A stretch of 64,000 bases of DNA, from assembly GCA_021604805.1 (NCBI GenBank), contig BQJR01000002.1, positions 1,100,079-1,164,078 of the forward strand, in the 5' to 3' direction. The first letter of the stretch is position 1. Every line of letters begins with the position of its first letter. This document shows positions 37,120 through 44,925 of the stretch, piece by piece. The notes below the pieces were generated by a model. That model saw only the letters and a program-made list of their open reading frames with translations, was not told the DNA's origin and searched no databases. The position numbers were made by a program, and so were the translations under genes. The stretch is from Planctomycetota bacterium (GTDB taxonomy: Bacteria; Planctomycetota; B15-G4).

Positions 37120-37142
37120 GCGCGACGGTCAGACCGTCGCGC
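37120..37142. terminator. Perfect inverted repeat between truB and acyP
   Basis: GCGCGACGGTC and GACCGTCGCGC, 11 bp each, flank a single A, lying 10 bases after the truB stop and overlapping the acyP stop codon. It can act for both convergent transcripts. Confidence 0.6.
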
Positions 37143-37413
37143 GGAGCTCGAAGCCGTTCCCGCCCTCGGCCGCGACGGCGTCGTGTTGCAGCGCGTCGAC
37201 GCGCGCGGCGCTGGGGCCGTGCTCGAGCCAGGCGAGCAGCGCGTCCACGACCTCGCGCGGACCCTCGATCTGCGCCTCCACGCGCCCGTCGCGCAGATTG
37301 CGCACCCAGCCCTGCGCGCCGAGCTCGATCGCCTTCTGCTGCGTCGACCAGCGGAAGGCCACCCCCTGCACCGTGCCGCTCACAAACACCCGGAAAGCCA
37401 CGCGCGCTGCCAT
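37129..37413 (-). CDS. acyP: Acylphosphatase
   Basis: The 94-aa product has the family length and both catalytic residues: Arg21 in VQGVAFRW and Asn39 in WVRNLRDGRVE. It hydrolyses carboxyl-phosphate bonds in the cytoplasm. The start MAARVAFRVFVSG gives the canonical N-terminus. It converges on truB, sharing a hairpin. Confidence 0.96.
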   Translation of the reverse strand: MAARVAFRVFVSGTVQGVAFRWSTQQKAIELGAQGWVRNLRDGRVEAQIEGPREVVDALLAWLEHGPSAARVDALQHDAVAAEGGNGFELRATV

Positions 37414-37860
37414 GCGAGGAGCCTAGCAACTGCAACGATCTCGCAGCCCCCGCCCAGGCCCGACCGCCGATCACCCCGCCGCGATCTCGCGAGACCCGCC
37501 CAGGCCCGACCGCCGATCACCCGCCCCGCGATCTTGCGAGCCTTGTCCGGGCCCGACCGCCGACGCATGGAGGCGGATCAAGAAAGTGCGCGAGAGGCAG
37601 GTGGGAAGCCTGCCTCCCGCGCGTCGATCCACCACAGGCCCGGACGAACCCGTGTGGCTGTGCCGAGGAGGGACACGGCAGCCGACGGAGCGACTTCAAT
37701 CGACAGCGAAATCCTCTCTCGCGCGGAGCTCACCGACTGCAGGTCAGTGACTCCGGGGCCCATGGCGCGAGTCGCGGCCGGGCGGCGCAAGGAAATCGCG
37801 CAGCTTTCTCGAGCGAGGCGCGCGAGGTGCGTGGTGAGCCCGCAGTTCCCGCGGCGCCGC
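37414..37860. other. 447-bp intergenic region with tandem repeats
   Basis: No gene is supported. The acyP-proximal part contains three tandem 46-47 bp repeats (37437-37566); the remainder has no recognised feature. Confidence 0.5.
37437..37566. repeat. Three tandem 46-47 bp repeats
   Basis: Units begin with GATCTCGC (37437), GATCTCGC (37483) and GATCTTGC (37530) and each contains GGCCCGACCGCCGA. Units 1 and 2 also share CGCCCAGGCCCG; unit 3 is diverged (GTCCGGGCCCG). The repeats lie just upstream of the minus-strand acyP start and might include its promoter or simply be a minisatellite. Confidence 0.8.
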
Positions 37861-38658
37861 TCAGGTGCCGTCGCCGCCGAGCATGCGACCGAGCCCGCCG
37901 AGCAACGAGCCCTCGCCGGTGGACTTGCCGCCGTGTCGCGGTGCGTTCGCGAGCACGCGGTCCGCGAGTCGGCTGAACGGGAGCGACTGCAGGTACACGT
38001 GACCGGGGCCACGCAGGCTCGCGAGGAACAGTCCCTCGCCACCGAACAACATCGAGCCCACACCGCGCACGCGCTCGATGTCGTAGTCGACGCTTTCTTC
38101 GAAGCCGACCACGCAACCTGTGTCGACCTTGAGTTGCTCACCGTTCCCGAGCTGACGTTCGATCACCGTGCCGCCCGCGTGCACGAAGGCCAAGCCGTCG
38201 CCCTCGAGCTTCTGCAGGATGAAACCCTCGCCGCCGAAGAGGCCCGCGCCGAAGCGCTTGGTGAACGCGATCGACACCTTCGTGCCGAGCGCCGCGCACA
38301 AGAACGATTGCTTCTGGCACAGGAAGCGCCCGCCGACCTTCTCGAGATCCACAGGGACAATGCGCCCGGGGTATGGCGCGCCGAACGCCACGTTGCTGCG
38401 CGCCGAGCCGTGCGCCGTGAAGTGCGTCATGAACAGGCTCTCGCCCGTGACCATGCGCTTGCCCACACTGAACATCTTGTCGAAGAAGCCCGACTCGGGG
38501 TTGCTGCCGTCGCCCATGCGCGTGGTCATCTCGATCTCGGGCTGCATGAACATCATCGCGCCCGCCTCGGCGATCACCGTTTCCTGCGGGTCGAGCGTGA
38601 TCTCGACGAACTGCATGTCGTCGCCATGGATCTGGTAATCGATCTCGTGTGAGCGCAT
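37861..38658 (-). CDS. AIM24 / TIGR00266 family protein
   Basis: The 265-aa product is a Gly-rich beta protein of the AIM24 family: [82 protein letters not shown] and [14 protein letters not shown] are characteristic blocks. Members form trimeric beta-prisms of unclear role. The start MRSHEIDYQ at 38658 has GGAG 6 bases upstream. No signal peptide is seen. It sits between the tandem-repeat region and the HDAC-like pseudogene, without an obvious operon partner. Confidence 0.92.
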   Translation of the reverse strand: MRSHEIDYQIHGDDMQFVEITLDPQETVIAEAGAMMFMQPEIEMTTRMGDGSNPESGFFDKMFSVGKRMVTGESLFMTHFTAHGSARSNVAFGAPYPGRIVPVDLEKVGGRFLCQKQSFLCAALGTKVSIAFTKRFGAGLFGGEGFILQKLEGDGLAFVHAGGTVIERQLGNGEQLKVDTGCVVGFEESVDYDIERVRGVGSMLFGGEGLFLASLRGPGHVYLQSLPFSRLADRVLANAPRHGGKSTGEGSLLGGLGRMLGGDGT

Positions 38659-38731
38659 CGGGAACTCCGGAGTGAGAGGTGCGAAGCGACGCGCGACCGA
38701 GCCTGTGAGCGACGGCGCGCGAGCGGTGGGG

Positions 38732-38776
38732 GCGGCGTGTGCGGCGTGTGCGGTGCGTGCGGTGCGTGCGGTGCGT
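38732..38776. repeat. Five tandem 9-bp repeats
   Basis: Two GCGGCGTGT units are followed by three GCGGTGCGT units in the leader of the AIM24-like gene. It is a short minisatellite likely to vary in length. Confidence 0.75.
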
Positions 38777-38809
38777 GGAGTCAAGCCAACGCGCTGCGGC
38801 GTCGCGATC

Positions 38810-39861
38810 CTACCCGCCGCGCAGGCCCGACCAGAACGTGGCGTGGTGGCGACGTCCTTGCGCAAGGGCGTGGTCGAGTTCCGCGCAGGCCGGGCCGAGG
38901 TCGGGCACCGGTCGTGCTGGCGACGCGGCGAAGGCCTCGAGAGCGGCGCGCACACCGGCGGCTACACCCGCTGCGTGGTAACCGCCTTCGAGCACGGCAG
39001 CGAGCTTGCCGGCGCAGTGCGCGTCGGCCCAGGAACGGAAGAGCGCGAAGAGCGCCGCGAAACCGCGCGCTCGGTCACGCGCAAGCCGCCCAGCGGGTCG
39101 TGTTGCCAGGCGTCGAAACCAGCGGACACGAGCACGCAGTCGGGTGCGAACTCGGCCACCACCGGCGCTGCGAGTTGCTGCCAGAGCGCGAGCAGTTCGG
39201 CGTCGCCCATGCCAGCTTGCAGCGGGAGGTTGAGCGTGGAGCCGGCGCCGCGACCCACGCCGACTTCGCCGGGTGCGCCGGTGCCCGGGTAGAACGGCCA
39301 GCGATGCGACGAGATGAAGAGCACGTCGTCGCGCGCCTCGAAGCTGTGTTGCGTGCCGTTGCCGTGGTGCACGTCGGGGTCCACGATGAGCACGCGTTGG
39401 CAGCCGCGGGCGCGCGCGTGTTCGGCAGCCACGGCCACGTGGTTCACGAGACAGAAACCCATGGCGGCGTCGCGTTCGGCGTGGTGTCCGGGCGGACGCA
39501 CGAGCGCGAAGGCGCCGCGCGCTTCGCCGTCCAGGCAGGCGTCGAGGCCGGTGAGCAGAGCGCCGCAGGCGCGTCGAGCGGCGGCCCAGCTGTGCGCACT
39601 GGTGGCGGTGTCGGCGTCGAGCACCGTGCGCGGCTTGCCGGCGGTGGCGGCGAGTTGCGCGAGGTAGTCGGCGCCGTGCGCGCGCGCGAGTTCGGTGTCG
39701 GTGGCGTCGCGTGGGGCGGCGAGCTGCACACCGTCGGGCAAGTCGGTGAGCAACTGTTGCAGCGCGAGGCGCAGGCGCTCGGGGCTCTCGGGATGCTGCA
39801 CGCCAGCGTGATGTTCCAGGCAGAGCGCATCCTGCAACAAGAGGACGGGCAGCGCAGTCAT
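38810..39861 (-). pseudogene. Histone-deacetylase-family amidohydrolase, frameshifted
   Basis: From the ATG at 39861 the frame encodes a normal HDAC-superfamily beginning with LVRPPGHHAERDAAMGFCLVN, the metal-site VLIVDPDVHHGNGTQ, and SAGFDAWQHDPLGGLRVTE. The frame then breaks near 39068, in a CG-repeat (GCGCGCGG); the remaining family sequence ([35 protein letters not shown]) continues in another frame to the stop at 38810. Removing two bases or adding one restores a protein of about 350 aa. The active site is encoded before the break, but the last metal-binding Gly-Gly-Tyr lies after it. It may be a true pseudogene or a sequencing error. Confidence 0.8.
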
Positions 39862-40056
39862 CTGCGGAGACACCGCATCGTTCGAGCCCTCGGGGTGTTG
39901 GGCGCACGGCAGCGTTCGGTGCGTCACGGCACACGACACGCCGGAGCGTGACGCGAGGCTAGCAAGCGGCGTGCTCGCCGTGCAGTCGCCGGCGGGCGCA
40001 GTTGCTAGGCTGCGCCGCGCGCAGGCTGTCTGCGACGTCGCCCCGCGAGGCTCCCG

Positions 40057-41262
40057 ATGCCGGTCCCGTCTTCTGGTTGGCAAGCGCGCGTGCTCGCGCT
40101 GTTGCTGCTGGCCGCCACGCTGTTCGGCGTCTGGGAAGCCGCCCTCGGCGAGAACGACTTCGACGGTTTTCACGCTGGCGCGCGCGCCTTGCTCGACAGC
40201 GGCGAGTTCTCCACCGCGAAGGCCGTGCAGCGCTACCCGCCGAGCTTTCAGCTGCTCATGCTGCCCTTCGCGCTGCTGCCGTTGTGGCTGGCGGGCGCGC
40301 TCTTCACGCTGCTGAGCCTCGCGGCGCTGGCCGACCTACCGCGTCGCCTCGAGCAACTCAGCGGTGTCTCGCTCACGCAACAGTCGTGGGCCTGGTGGGC
40401 CGTGCTGCCCTTCACGCTCGACGTGTTGCGTCTCGGCCAGAACGGCCTCGTGCTGCTCTGGCTCGTGGTCACCGGACTGCTCCTCTTGCGACGTGGCGGC
40501 GCCGTGCTCGGCGGCGCATTGCTCACGCTCGCCGCGCTCGTGAAAGTCTTGCCGCTGGCCTTCCTGTTCGTGCCGGTGGTGTTGCGCCGCGGCGGACGCG
40601 GCTTGCTCGGCGCGGCTCTGTGCACGGCCTTGATCGTGAGCGCCGCCGCGCTCGGCCCCGGCCTCGACGAGAGCGCACGCGCCACGCAGGAATGGTCGCA
40701 ACGTTCGAGCGCGGAACAGACGCCCTGGGCGCTCGTCTCCGTAGGCAGATCCGTGCGCTACAACAACCAAGGCCTGGGCGTGGTGCTCGGGCGCACCTTC
40801 GGCGAGATGGGGCCGCCGCGCAAACTCGCCAAGGGCGCCGTGCAGCTCGCCGCGCTCCCGATGCCCGTGGTGTGGACGCTCTACGGCGTGTGCATGTTGC
40901 TCGCCGCCGTGGCCTTGCTCGCCGCTGTGATCGCGGCGCATCGCGTCGACGACCCCGCACGCCGCGGCGACGCCTCACGCGCGTGGTCAGGCTTGCTCGC
41001 CGCCGGCTGCTGCGCCGTGCTGCTGGCCTCGCCGCTGGTCTGGACGCACTACTTCCTTTGGTTGGCGCCCGCGCTCGTCTTCCTGCACGCGCGGCCGGTG
41101 CTGCGCCGCTGCGCACCCGCGTTGATCTGGCTCGGCCTGGCGCTGCCGCAAGCGCGCGGGCTCGGCGTGCACATGTGGATCACGTTCGCGCTGCTGCTGC
41201 TCGTCACACTGGAGTTGGAGCGCAGGCCCGCGCGCGAGGCGCTCAGACCTCGTTCGGCTTGA
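40057..41262 (+). CDS. GT87-type (DUF2029) membrane glycosyltransferase
   Basis: The 401-aa product has about ten transmembrane helices. The N-terminal periplasmic loop carries NDFDGFHAGARALLDSG, the Asp-containing motif of polyprenol-phosphate-sugar-using GT-C enzymes, followed by YPPSFQLLMLPFALLP; LGQNGLVLL and VKVLPLAFLFVPVVLRR are further GT87 hallmarks. It should transfer a sugar from a polyprenyl phosphate donor outside the membrane. The acceptor is unknown. Its 3' end overlaps the convergent DUF4863 gene by 20 bp. Confidence 0.88.
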   Translation: MPVPSSGWQARVLALLLLAATLFGVWEAALGENDFDGFHAGARALLDSGEFSTAKAVQRYPPSFQLLMLPFALLPLWLAGALFTLLSLAALADLPRRLEQLSGVSLTQQSWAWWAVLPFTLDVLRLGQNGLVLLWLVVTGLLLLRRGGAVLGGALLTLAALVKVLPLAFLFVPVVLRRGGRGLLGAALCTALIVSAAALGPGLDESARATQEWSQRSSAEQTPWALVSVGRSVRYNNQGLGVVLGRTFGEMGPPRKLAKGAVQLAALPMPVVWTLYGVCMLLAAVALLAAVIAAHRVDDPARRGDASRAWSGLLAAGCCAVLLASPLVWTHYFLWLAPALVFLHARPVLRRCAPALIWLGLALPQARGLGVHMWITFALLLLVTLELERRPAREALRPRSA

Positions 41263-41728
41263 TCCACTCCACGTCGCCACCGGGCAGGAAGTACACGATC
41301 AACATCGTGCCTTGCGAGACGGTGGGGATGTGCCGGCTGTCGGGCGCGAAGGTCACCCAACCCTCGGGCTGACCGTCGAAGCGCGCGTCGCCTTCGGTGG
41401 CGAAGCACAGGTTGATCTCGCCGCGCGGATGACGGTGCGGGATGCCCGGGCCGCTCATCAGCACGAAGTCGATCGAGAAGTCGCGCGTGGCGTCGCTCGG
41501 TTTGGCGAGTCGTGAGTAGCGCACGGGCTCGTCGCCGCGATCGCAGATCACGCCGGCTTCCACGGCCTCGAGCAACAGCGTGCGCAGCGCACGCGCGTCG
41601 TCGCCATTGCTCGGGTAGCTGCGTTCGAGCGAGGCGCGCGCGTCGTCGGCTGCGGTGAGGTCCACGGCCGCCGCCGCGGAGAGCGGCGACTGCAGCGCGT
41701 TGAGCAAACTCTTCGTGTCGACGGTCAT
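41243..41728 (-). CDS. Cupin-like DUF4863 protein (4-hydroxylaminobenzoate-lyase-like)
   Basis: The 161-aa product has an N-terminal helical part and a cupin-type C-terminal half with FVLMSGPGIPHRHPRGEINLCF, whose His/Glu pattern could bind a metal. The block order matches DUF4863, which includes the 4-hydroxylaminobenzoate lyase PnbB; no other nitroaromatic genes are near, so the substrate here is open. It is probably translated with the peroxiredoxin and HAD genes upstream, from whose last stop it is 4 bases away. Confidence 0.75.
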   Translation of the reverse strand: MTVDTKSLLNALQSPLSAAAAVDLTAADDARASLERSYPSNGDDARALRTLLLEAVEAGVICDRGDEPVRYSRLAKPSDATRDFSIDFVLMSGPGIPHRHPRGEINLCFATEGDARFDGQPEGWVTFAPDSRHIPTVSQGTMLIVYFLPGGDVEWIKPNEV

Positions 41729-41732
41729 GGGT

Positions 41733-42206
41733 TCAGGAGTCGTCGGCCAGGTGTGCGGCGGCTGCGTAGATGTGCGCTTCGATGTCGGTGACCTTCTCGG
41801 CGTACTCGATCACACCCTCACGATCGAGCACGTAGGTGATGCGCTCGGGGTACTCGGCGTCGGTGCGCGTGGCGGCGCCGTAGGCCATGCCCATCGCGCG
41901 CGTGGTGTCGCAGAGCAGCGGGAAGTTCACCTCGAACTTTTCGGCGAAGGCCTTGTTCGCTTCGGGCGTGTCGAAGGACACACCGAGGATCGCGAGGCCG
42001 TCGTCGAGCTCGCGCTTCTTGGCGCAGAAGCCTTTGGTTTCGATGGTGCAGCCGGGCGTGTCGGCCTTGGGATAGAAGTAGATCAGCACGCGTTGGCCTT
42101 TGAAGTCGGCCAGGCTCACGGTGTTGCCGTTGTGATCGGGCAAACTGAACGGCGGCGCAGGCGTGCCGACCTTGAGCAACTTGGGCTTCTTCTTGAAGAA
42201 GATCAT
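41733..42206 (-). CDS. bcp: Peroxiredoxin, BCP/PrxQ type
   Basis: The 157-aa thiol peroxidase reduces hydrogen peroxide and organic hydroperoxides. The peroxidatic Cys53 lies in KADTPGCTIET, preceded by VLIYFYPKADTPGC, a standard AhpC/TSA block. A second cysteine, Cys61, is eight residues later rather than the usual five, so the disulfide partner is uncertain. The ATG at 42206 overlaps the stop of the HAD gene by four bases. It is cytoplasmic. Confidence 0.94.
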   Translation of the reverse strand: MIFFKKKPKLLKVGTPAPPFSLPDHNGNTVSLADFKGQRVLIYFYPKADTPGCTIETKGFCAKKRELDDGLAILGVSFDTPEANKAFAEKFEVNFPLLCDTTRAMGMAYGAATRTDAEYPERITYVLDREGVIEYAEKVTDIEAHIYAAAAHLADDS

Positions 42207-42892
42207 CTGCGTGTGTCCTCGCTCCTGAGCAGGTCGGGCGACGCACGGCGCAGCGCAGCGGGCAACTCTCCCAGACCTCCCGAGAGGATGAAGTCGGCGC
42301 CGGCTTCGCGCAATTCCTTCTCGTCGCCAATGCCGCCGAGTACACCCCAGCACGGCATGCCTGCGGCGTGGGCGGCGTGCACGTCGGCGGCGCTGTCGCC
42401 GATCATCAGGGCGTCGTCGGCGCGACCTCCCACGGCGGCCAGCGCGTGCAGCAACACGTCGGGCGCGGGCTTGGGGCGTTCCACGAGGTCGCGTCCCGAG
42501 ACCTGACCGAACCAGTTGAGCAGCCCCGCGGCCGCGAGCGAATCGCGCGCGCTGCCCGAGTTGCGCGTGGTGGCCACGGCCATCGCGTGGCCCGCACTGT
42601 GCACGTCGTGCAGCGCGCCGGGCACGCCGGGCAGCACGATCAGGCGCTCGTTCATGCGCGGGATCACGCGTTCCCCGAAGGCGGCCATCATCGCGTCGGG
42701 GTCGGGGGCGCCGAGCTGCTCCCAGGTTTCGCGTGGCGGGCGTCCGATGCGTGAGCGCGCCCATTCGCGTACGGGTTCCGGCGGTTCGAGGCCGTGAATC
42801 TGGGTGACGTGCAGGGTGGCGTCGATGATCGCGCCCGAGCAGTCGACGAGCGTGCCGTCGAGATCGAAGAGCAGCGTGTGGGGAGTGGGCAT
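42203..42892 (-). CDS. HAD-superfamily hydrolase, phosphoglycolate-phosphatase-like
   Basis: The 229-aa product has all HAD motifs: DLDGTLVD (residues 10-17), the cap domain (about 20-90), ATTRNSG for motif II, KPAPDVLL with the lysine, and MIGDSAADVHAAHAAG for motif IV. The cap resembles phosphoglycolate phosphatase. It is the first gene of a HAD-bcp-DUF4863 operon, coupled to bcp by ATGA. The substrate is not certain. Confidence 0.9.
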   Translation of the reverse strand: MPTPHTLLFDLDGTLVDCSGAIIDATLHVTQIHGLEPPEPVREWARSRIGRPPRETWEQLGAPDPDAMMAAFGERVIPRMNERLIVLPGVPGALHDVHSAGHAMAVATTRNSGSARDSLAAAGLLNWFGQVSGRDLVERPKPAPDVLLHALAAVGGRADDALMIGDSAADVHAAHAAGMPCWGVLGGIGDEKELREAGADFILSGGLGELPAALRRASPDLLRSEDTRR

Positions 42893-43050
42893 GGGAGCGC
42901 GAGAGCGGGTGCGAGGGCTGCGGGTGGGCGGCGACGGCGCAGGACGGCGGCGCGCGCGAAGCCGCGGGAGGCGCGCATGCTACCGCGCGGACCCACGGGC
43001 CGAAGCCTGCCGCGACGGCCTCGTCGCGCTGCCCGGGGTAGGATGTTTCG

Positions 43051-44901
43051 ATGGACCGCACGCGCCCCGACTTCCTGCAGCTGCGCCGTCTCGGCCGCCT
43101 GGCGCTCGGGCCCGAGGCGCTCGTGCTGGCCGTGCTCGTGGCGCTGATCGAGCTGCTCGGCCCTAACTCCAGCGATGACCTCGACGACATCGTGTGGGTG
43201 CTGCTGCTCGTGCTCGTGCCGCTCTCAGGCTTCTCGCTGGCGCAGACGCGCTCGATGCCGCTCACGCGCACGCTGATCACCAAAGCGCTGCTGCTCACGC
43301 GCCGCCTGCGCTCGCGCCTCGTGCTGAGCCTCGGCCTCGACTTCCATCCTGGCCGCAGCCCGCGTCCCGCGCCGTTCAAAGGCATGCGTCGCGCGGTCGG
43401 CCTGTTGGCGCTCGCCGCGGTGGTGATGCTCGCCTCGCAGGGGCTCCTGCGCGAGTTGCTCGCCGCCACGCGCGTGCGCGGCCTCTACTCGCTGCACGTC
43501 CTGGGCCTGGCCGTGGTCTGGGCTTGGCTGCTGATCGGCATCGCGGTGCAGCTTCCGGCGGGCGTGCTGGTCGTCTTCGAGGTGCTCAAACGACGTTGGC
43601 GGCTCGACGGCGTGCCGCGTGTCTTCGCCGCCGCCACCGCACTGGGCGTGGTGCTCGTGTTGCTCACCGCGCTGCACGCGCGCGAAGGCGTGCGCGCGAG
43701 CCTGGCGCTGCTCGTCTTCGCGGCCGTGCTGCCCTCGGTGGTCTCGCCCGTGGACCCGCCGCGCGGTCCCTGGCTCAACATCGCCATGGGGCGCGACGGC
43801 CGCCCGCGCACCACGCGTCTCGGCAGCCTGCTCCGCGACGCGCACCGCCTGCTCGCGCTCGAGAACCTGATCGTCGTCGCCGCGCTGATCCCCACCGCGC
43901 GCGTGGCCGGCGACCTGCTGCCCGTCACCGACATGCTGCTCGCGGTCTACGCCTGGCTCGCCGTGTGGCTCTCCACCGGTGGCGCGCTGCTCGCGGTCGG
44001 CGAGTTCAACCGCCGGCGTCGGCTCGACGACCCGACCTTCGAACGCTCCAAGGTGATCTGGGCGCTGCCCGGCCCCGAAGCCTCAGCGCTCAAGCTCGAG
44101 CGCGACGCCATCACGCGCGCGGGTTGGCGGTTGGTGATCGCCGACCGTCTCCCCGACATCGACGACGCCGACCTGCTCGTGGGCGCCCCCGGCGAACTCG
44201 CACCCAGCACGCGCGTGCCGCTCAGCCAAGTGCCGCCGGCGATCTTCCTGCTCGCCGCCGACCCCGGCGCCGTGCTCGACGAAGCCGAAGAGCGCGACAA
44301 GGCCGACCGCTGCACGCAGCTGCTCGAACGCCTGCTCGTGGCCACGCGCCCGCGCGTGCACGACCGCGGCGAGGGCACCTTCCTCGTGCCGCACTGCTGG
44401 CTCGTGATGGGCCTCACCCGCGATGACGACCGCGGCGGCATCGAGCGCGCCAGCGGCATGCCCTTCGGTCAGAGTTTCCAGGCCACGCTCGGCACGCGCC
44501 TGCGTCGCTTCCTGTTCGAGGTCATGGATCGCGCCGGCGTGGATGTGCTCTACGTGGAAGACGCGATCACGCCCGAACAAGTCAGCGAAGTGCTCGGCCG
44601 ACTCTTCGAGCGTCACATCGAACGCGTGCGCCCGCGCGCCGTGGCCGAACACGACTTCACCGGCATCCACGGCGTGCGCGTGGTGCTGCACGACGTCACA
44701 CCCGAGTTCGAAGGCGTGGAGGGCGTGGACAACGCCACCGCGCGTCACGCCATCTCGCGCGCCCGCATCCTCATCGTGGGCAAAGACCGCAACGACGGCG
44801 ACGACGATGACGACGGCCCGCCCAGCGAAGGCGAGAGCAACGACAACTGGCTGCGCGAGAGCCTCGGGCGACTGTTCCCGGGCTTGCAACCGACGGGCTG
44901 A
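43051..44901 (+). CDS. Large membrane protein of unknown function
   Basis: The 616-aa product has about seven transmembrane helices in residues 20-315 (e.g. ALVLAVLVALIELLG, VWVLLLVLVPLSGFSLA, LHVLGLAVVWAWLLIGIA) and a long soluble C-terminal half. The latter has VDVLYVEDAITPEQVSEVL and an acidic GDDDDDGPPSEGES patch near the end. No catalytic motif was recognised. It is convergent with the 988-aa repeat protein and separated from it by a GC hairpin. Confidence 0.78.
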   Translation: MDRTRPDFLQLRRLGRLALGPEALVLAVLVALIELLGPNSSDDLDDIVWVLLLVLVPLSGFSLAQTRSMPLTRTLITKALLLTRRLRSRLVLSLGLDFHPGRSPRPAPFKGMRRAVGLLALAAVVMLASQGLLRELLAATRVRGLYSLHVLGLAVVWAWLLIGIAVQLPAGVLVVFEVLKRRWRLDGVPRVFAAATALGVVLVLLTALHAREGVRASLALLVFAAVLPSVVSPVDPPRGPWLNIAMGRDGRPRTTRLGSLLRDAHRLLALENLIVVAALIPTARVAGDLLPVTDMLLAVYAWLAVWLSTGGALLAVGEFNRRRRLDDPTFERSKVIWALPGPEASALKLERDAITRAGWRLVIADRLPDIDDADLLVGAPGELAPSTRVPLSQVPPAIFLLAADPGAVLDEAEERDKADRCTQLLERLLVATRPRVHDRGEGTFLVPHCWLVMGLTRDDDRGGIERASGMPFGQSFQATLGTRLRRFLFEVMDRAGVDVLYVEDAITPEQVSEVLGRLFERHIERVRPRAVAEHDFTGIHGVRVVLHDVTPEFEGVEGVDNATARHAISRARILIVGKDRNDGDDDDDGPPSEGESNDNWLRESLGRLFPGLQPTG

Positions 44902-44902
44902 C

Positions 44903-44920
44903 CCGCGCGACGCGGCGCGG
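44903..44920. terminator. GC hairpin between convergent genes
   Basis: CCGCGC and GCGCGG arms flank six bases, one base after the stop at 44901 and five bases before the opposing stop at 44926. Short but well placed. Confidence 0.4.
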
Positions 44921-44925
44921 CTCGC

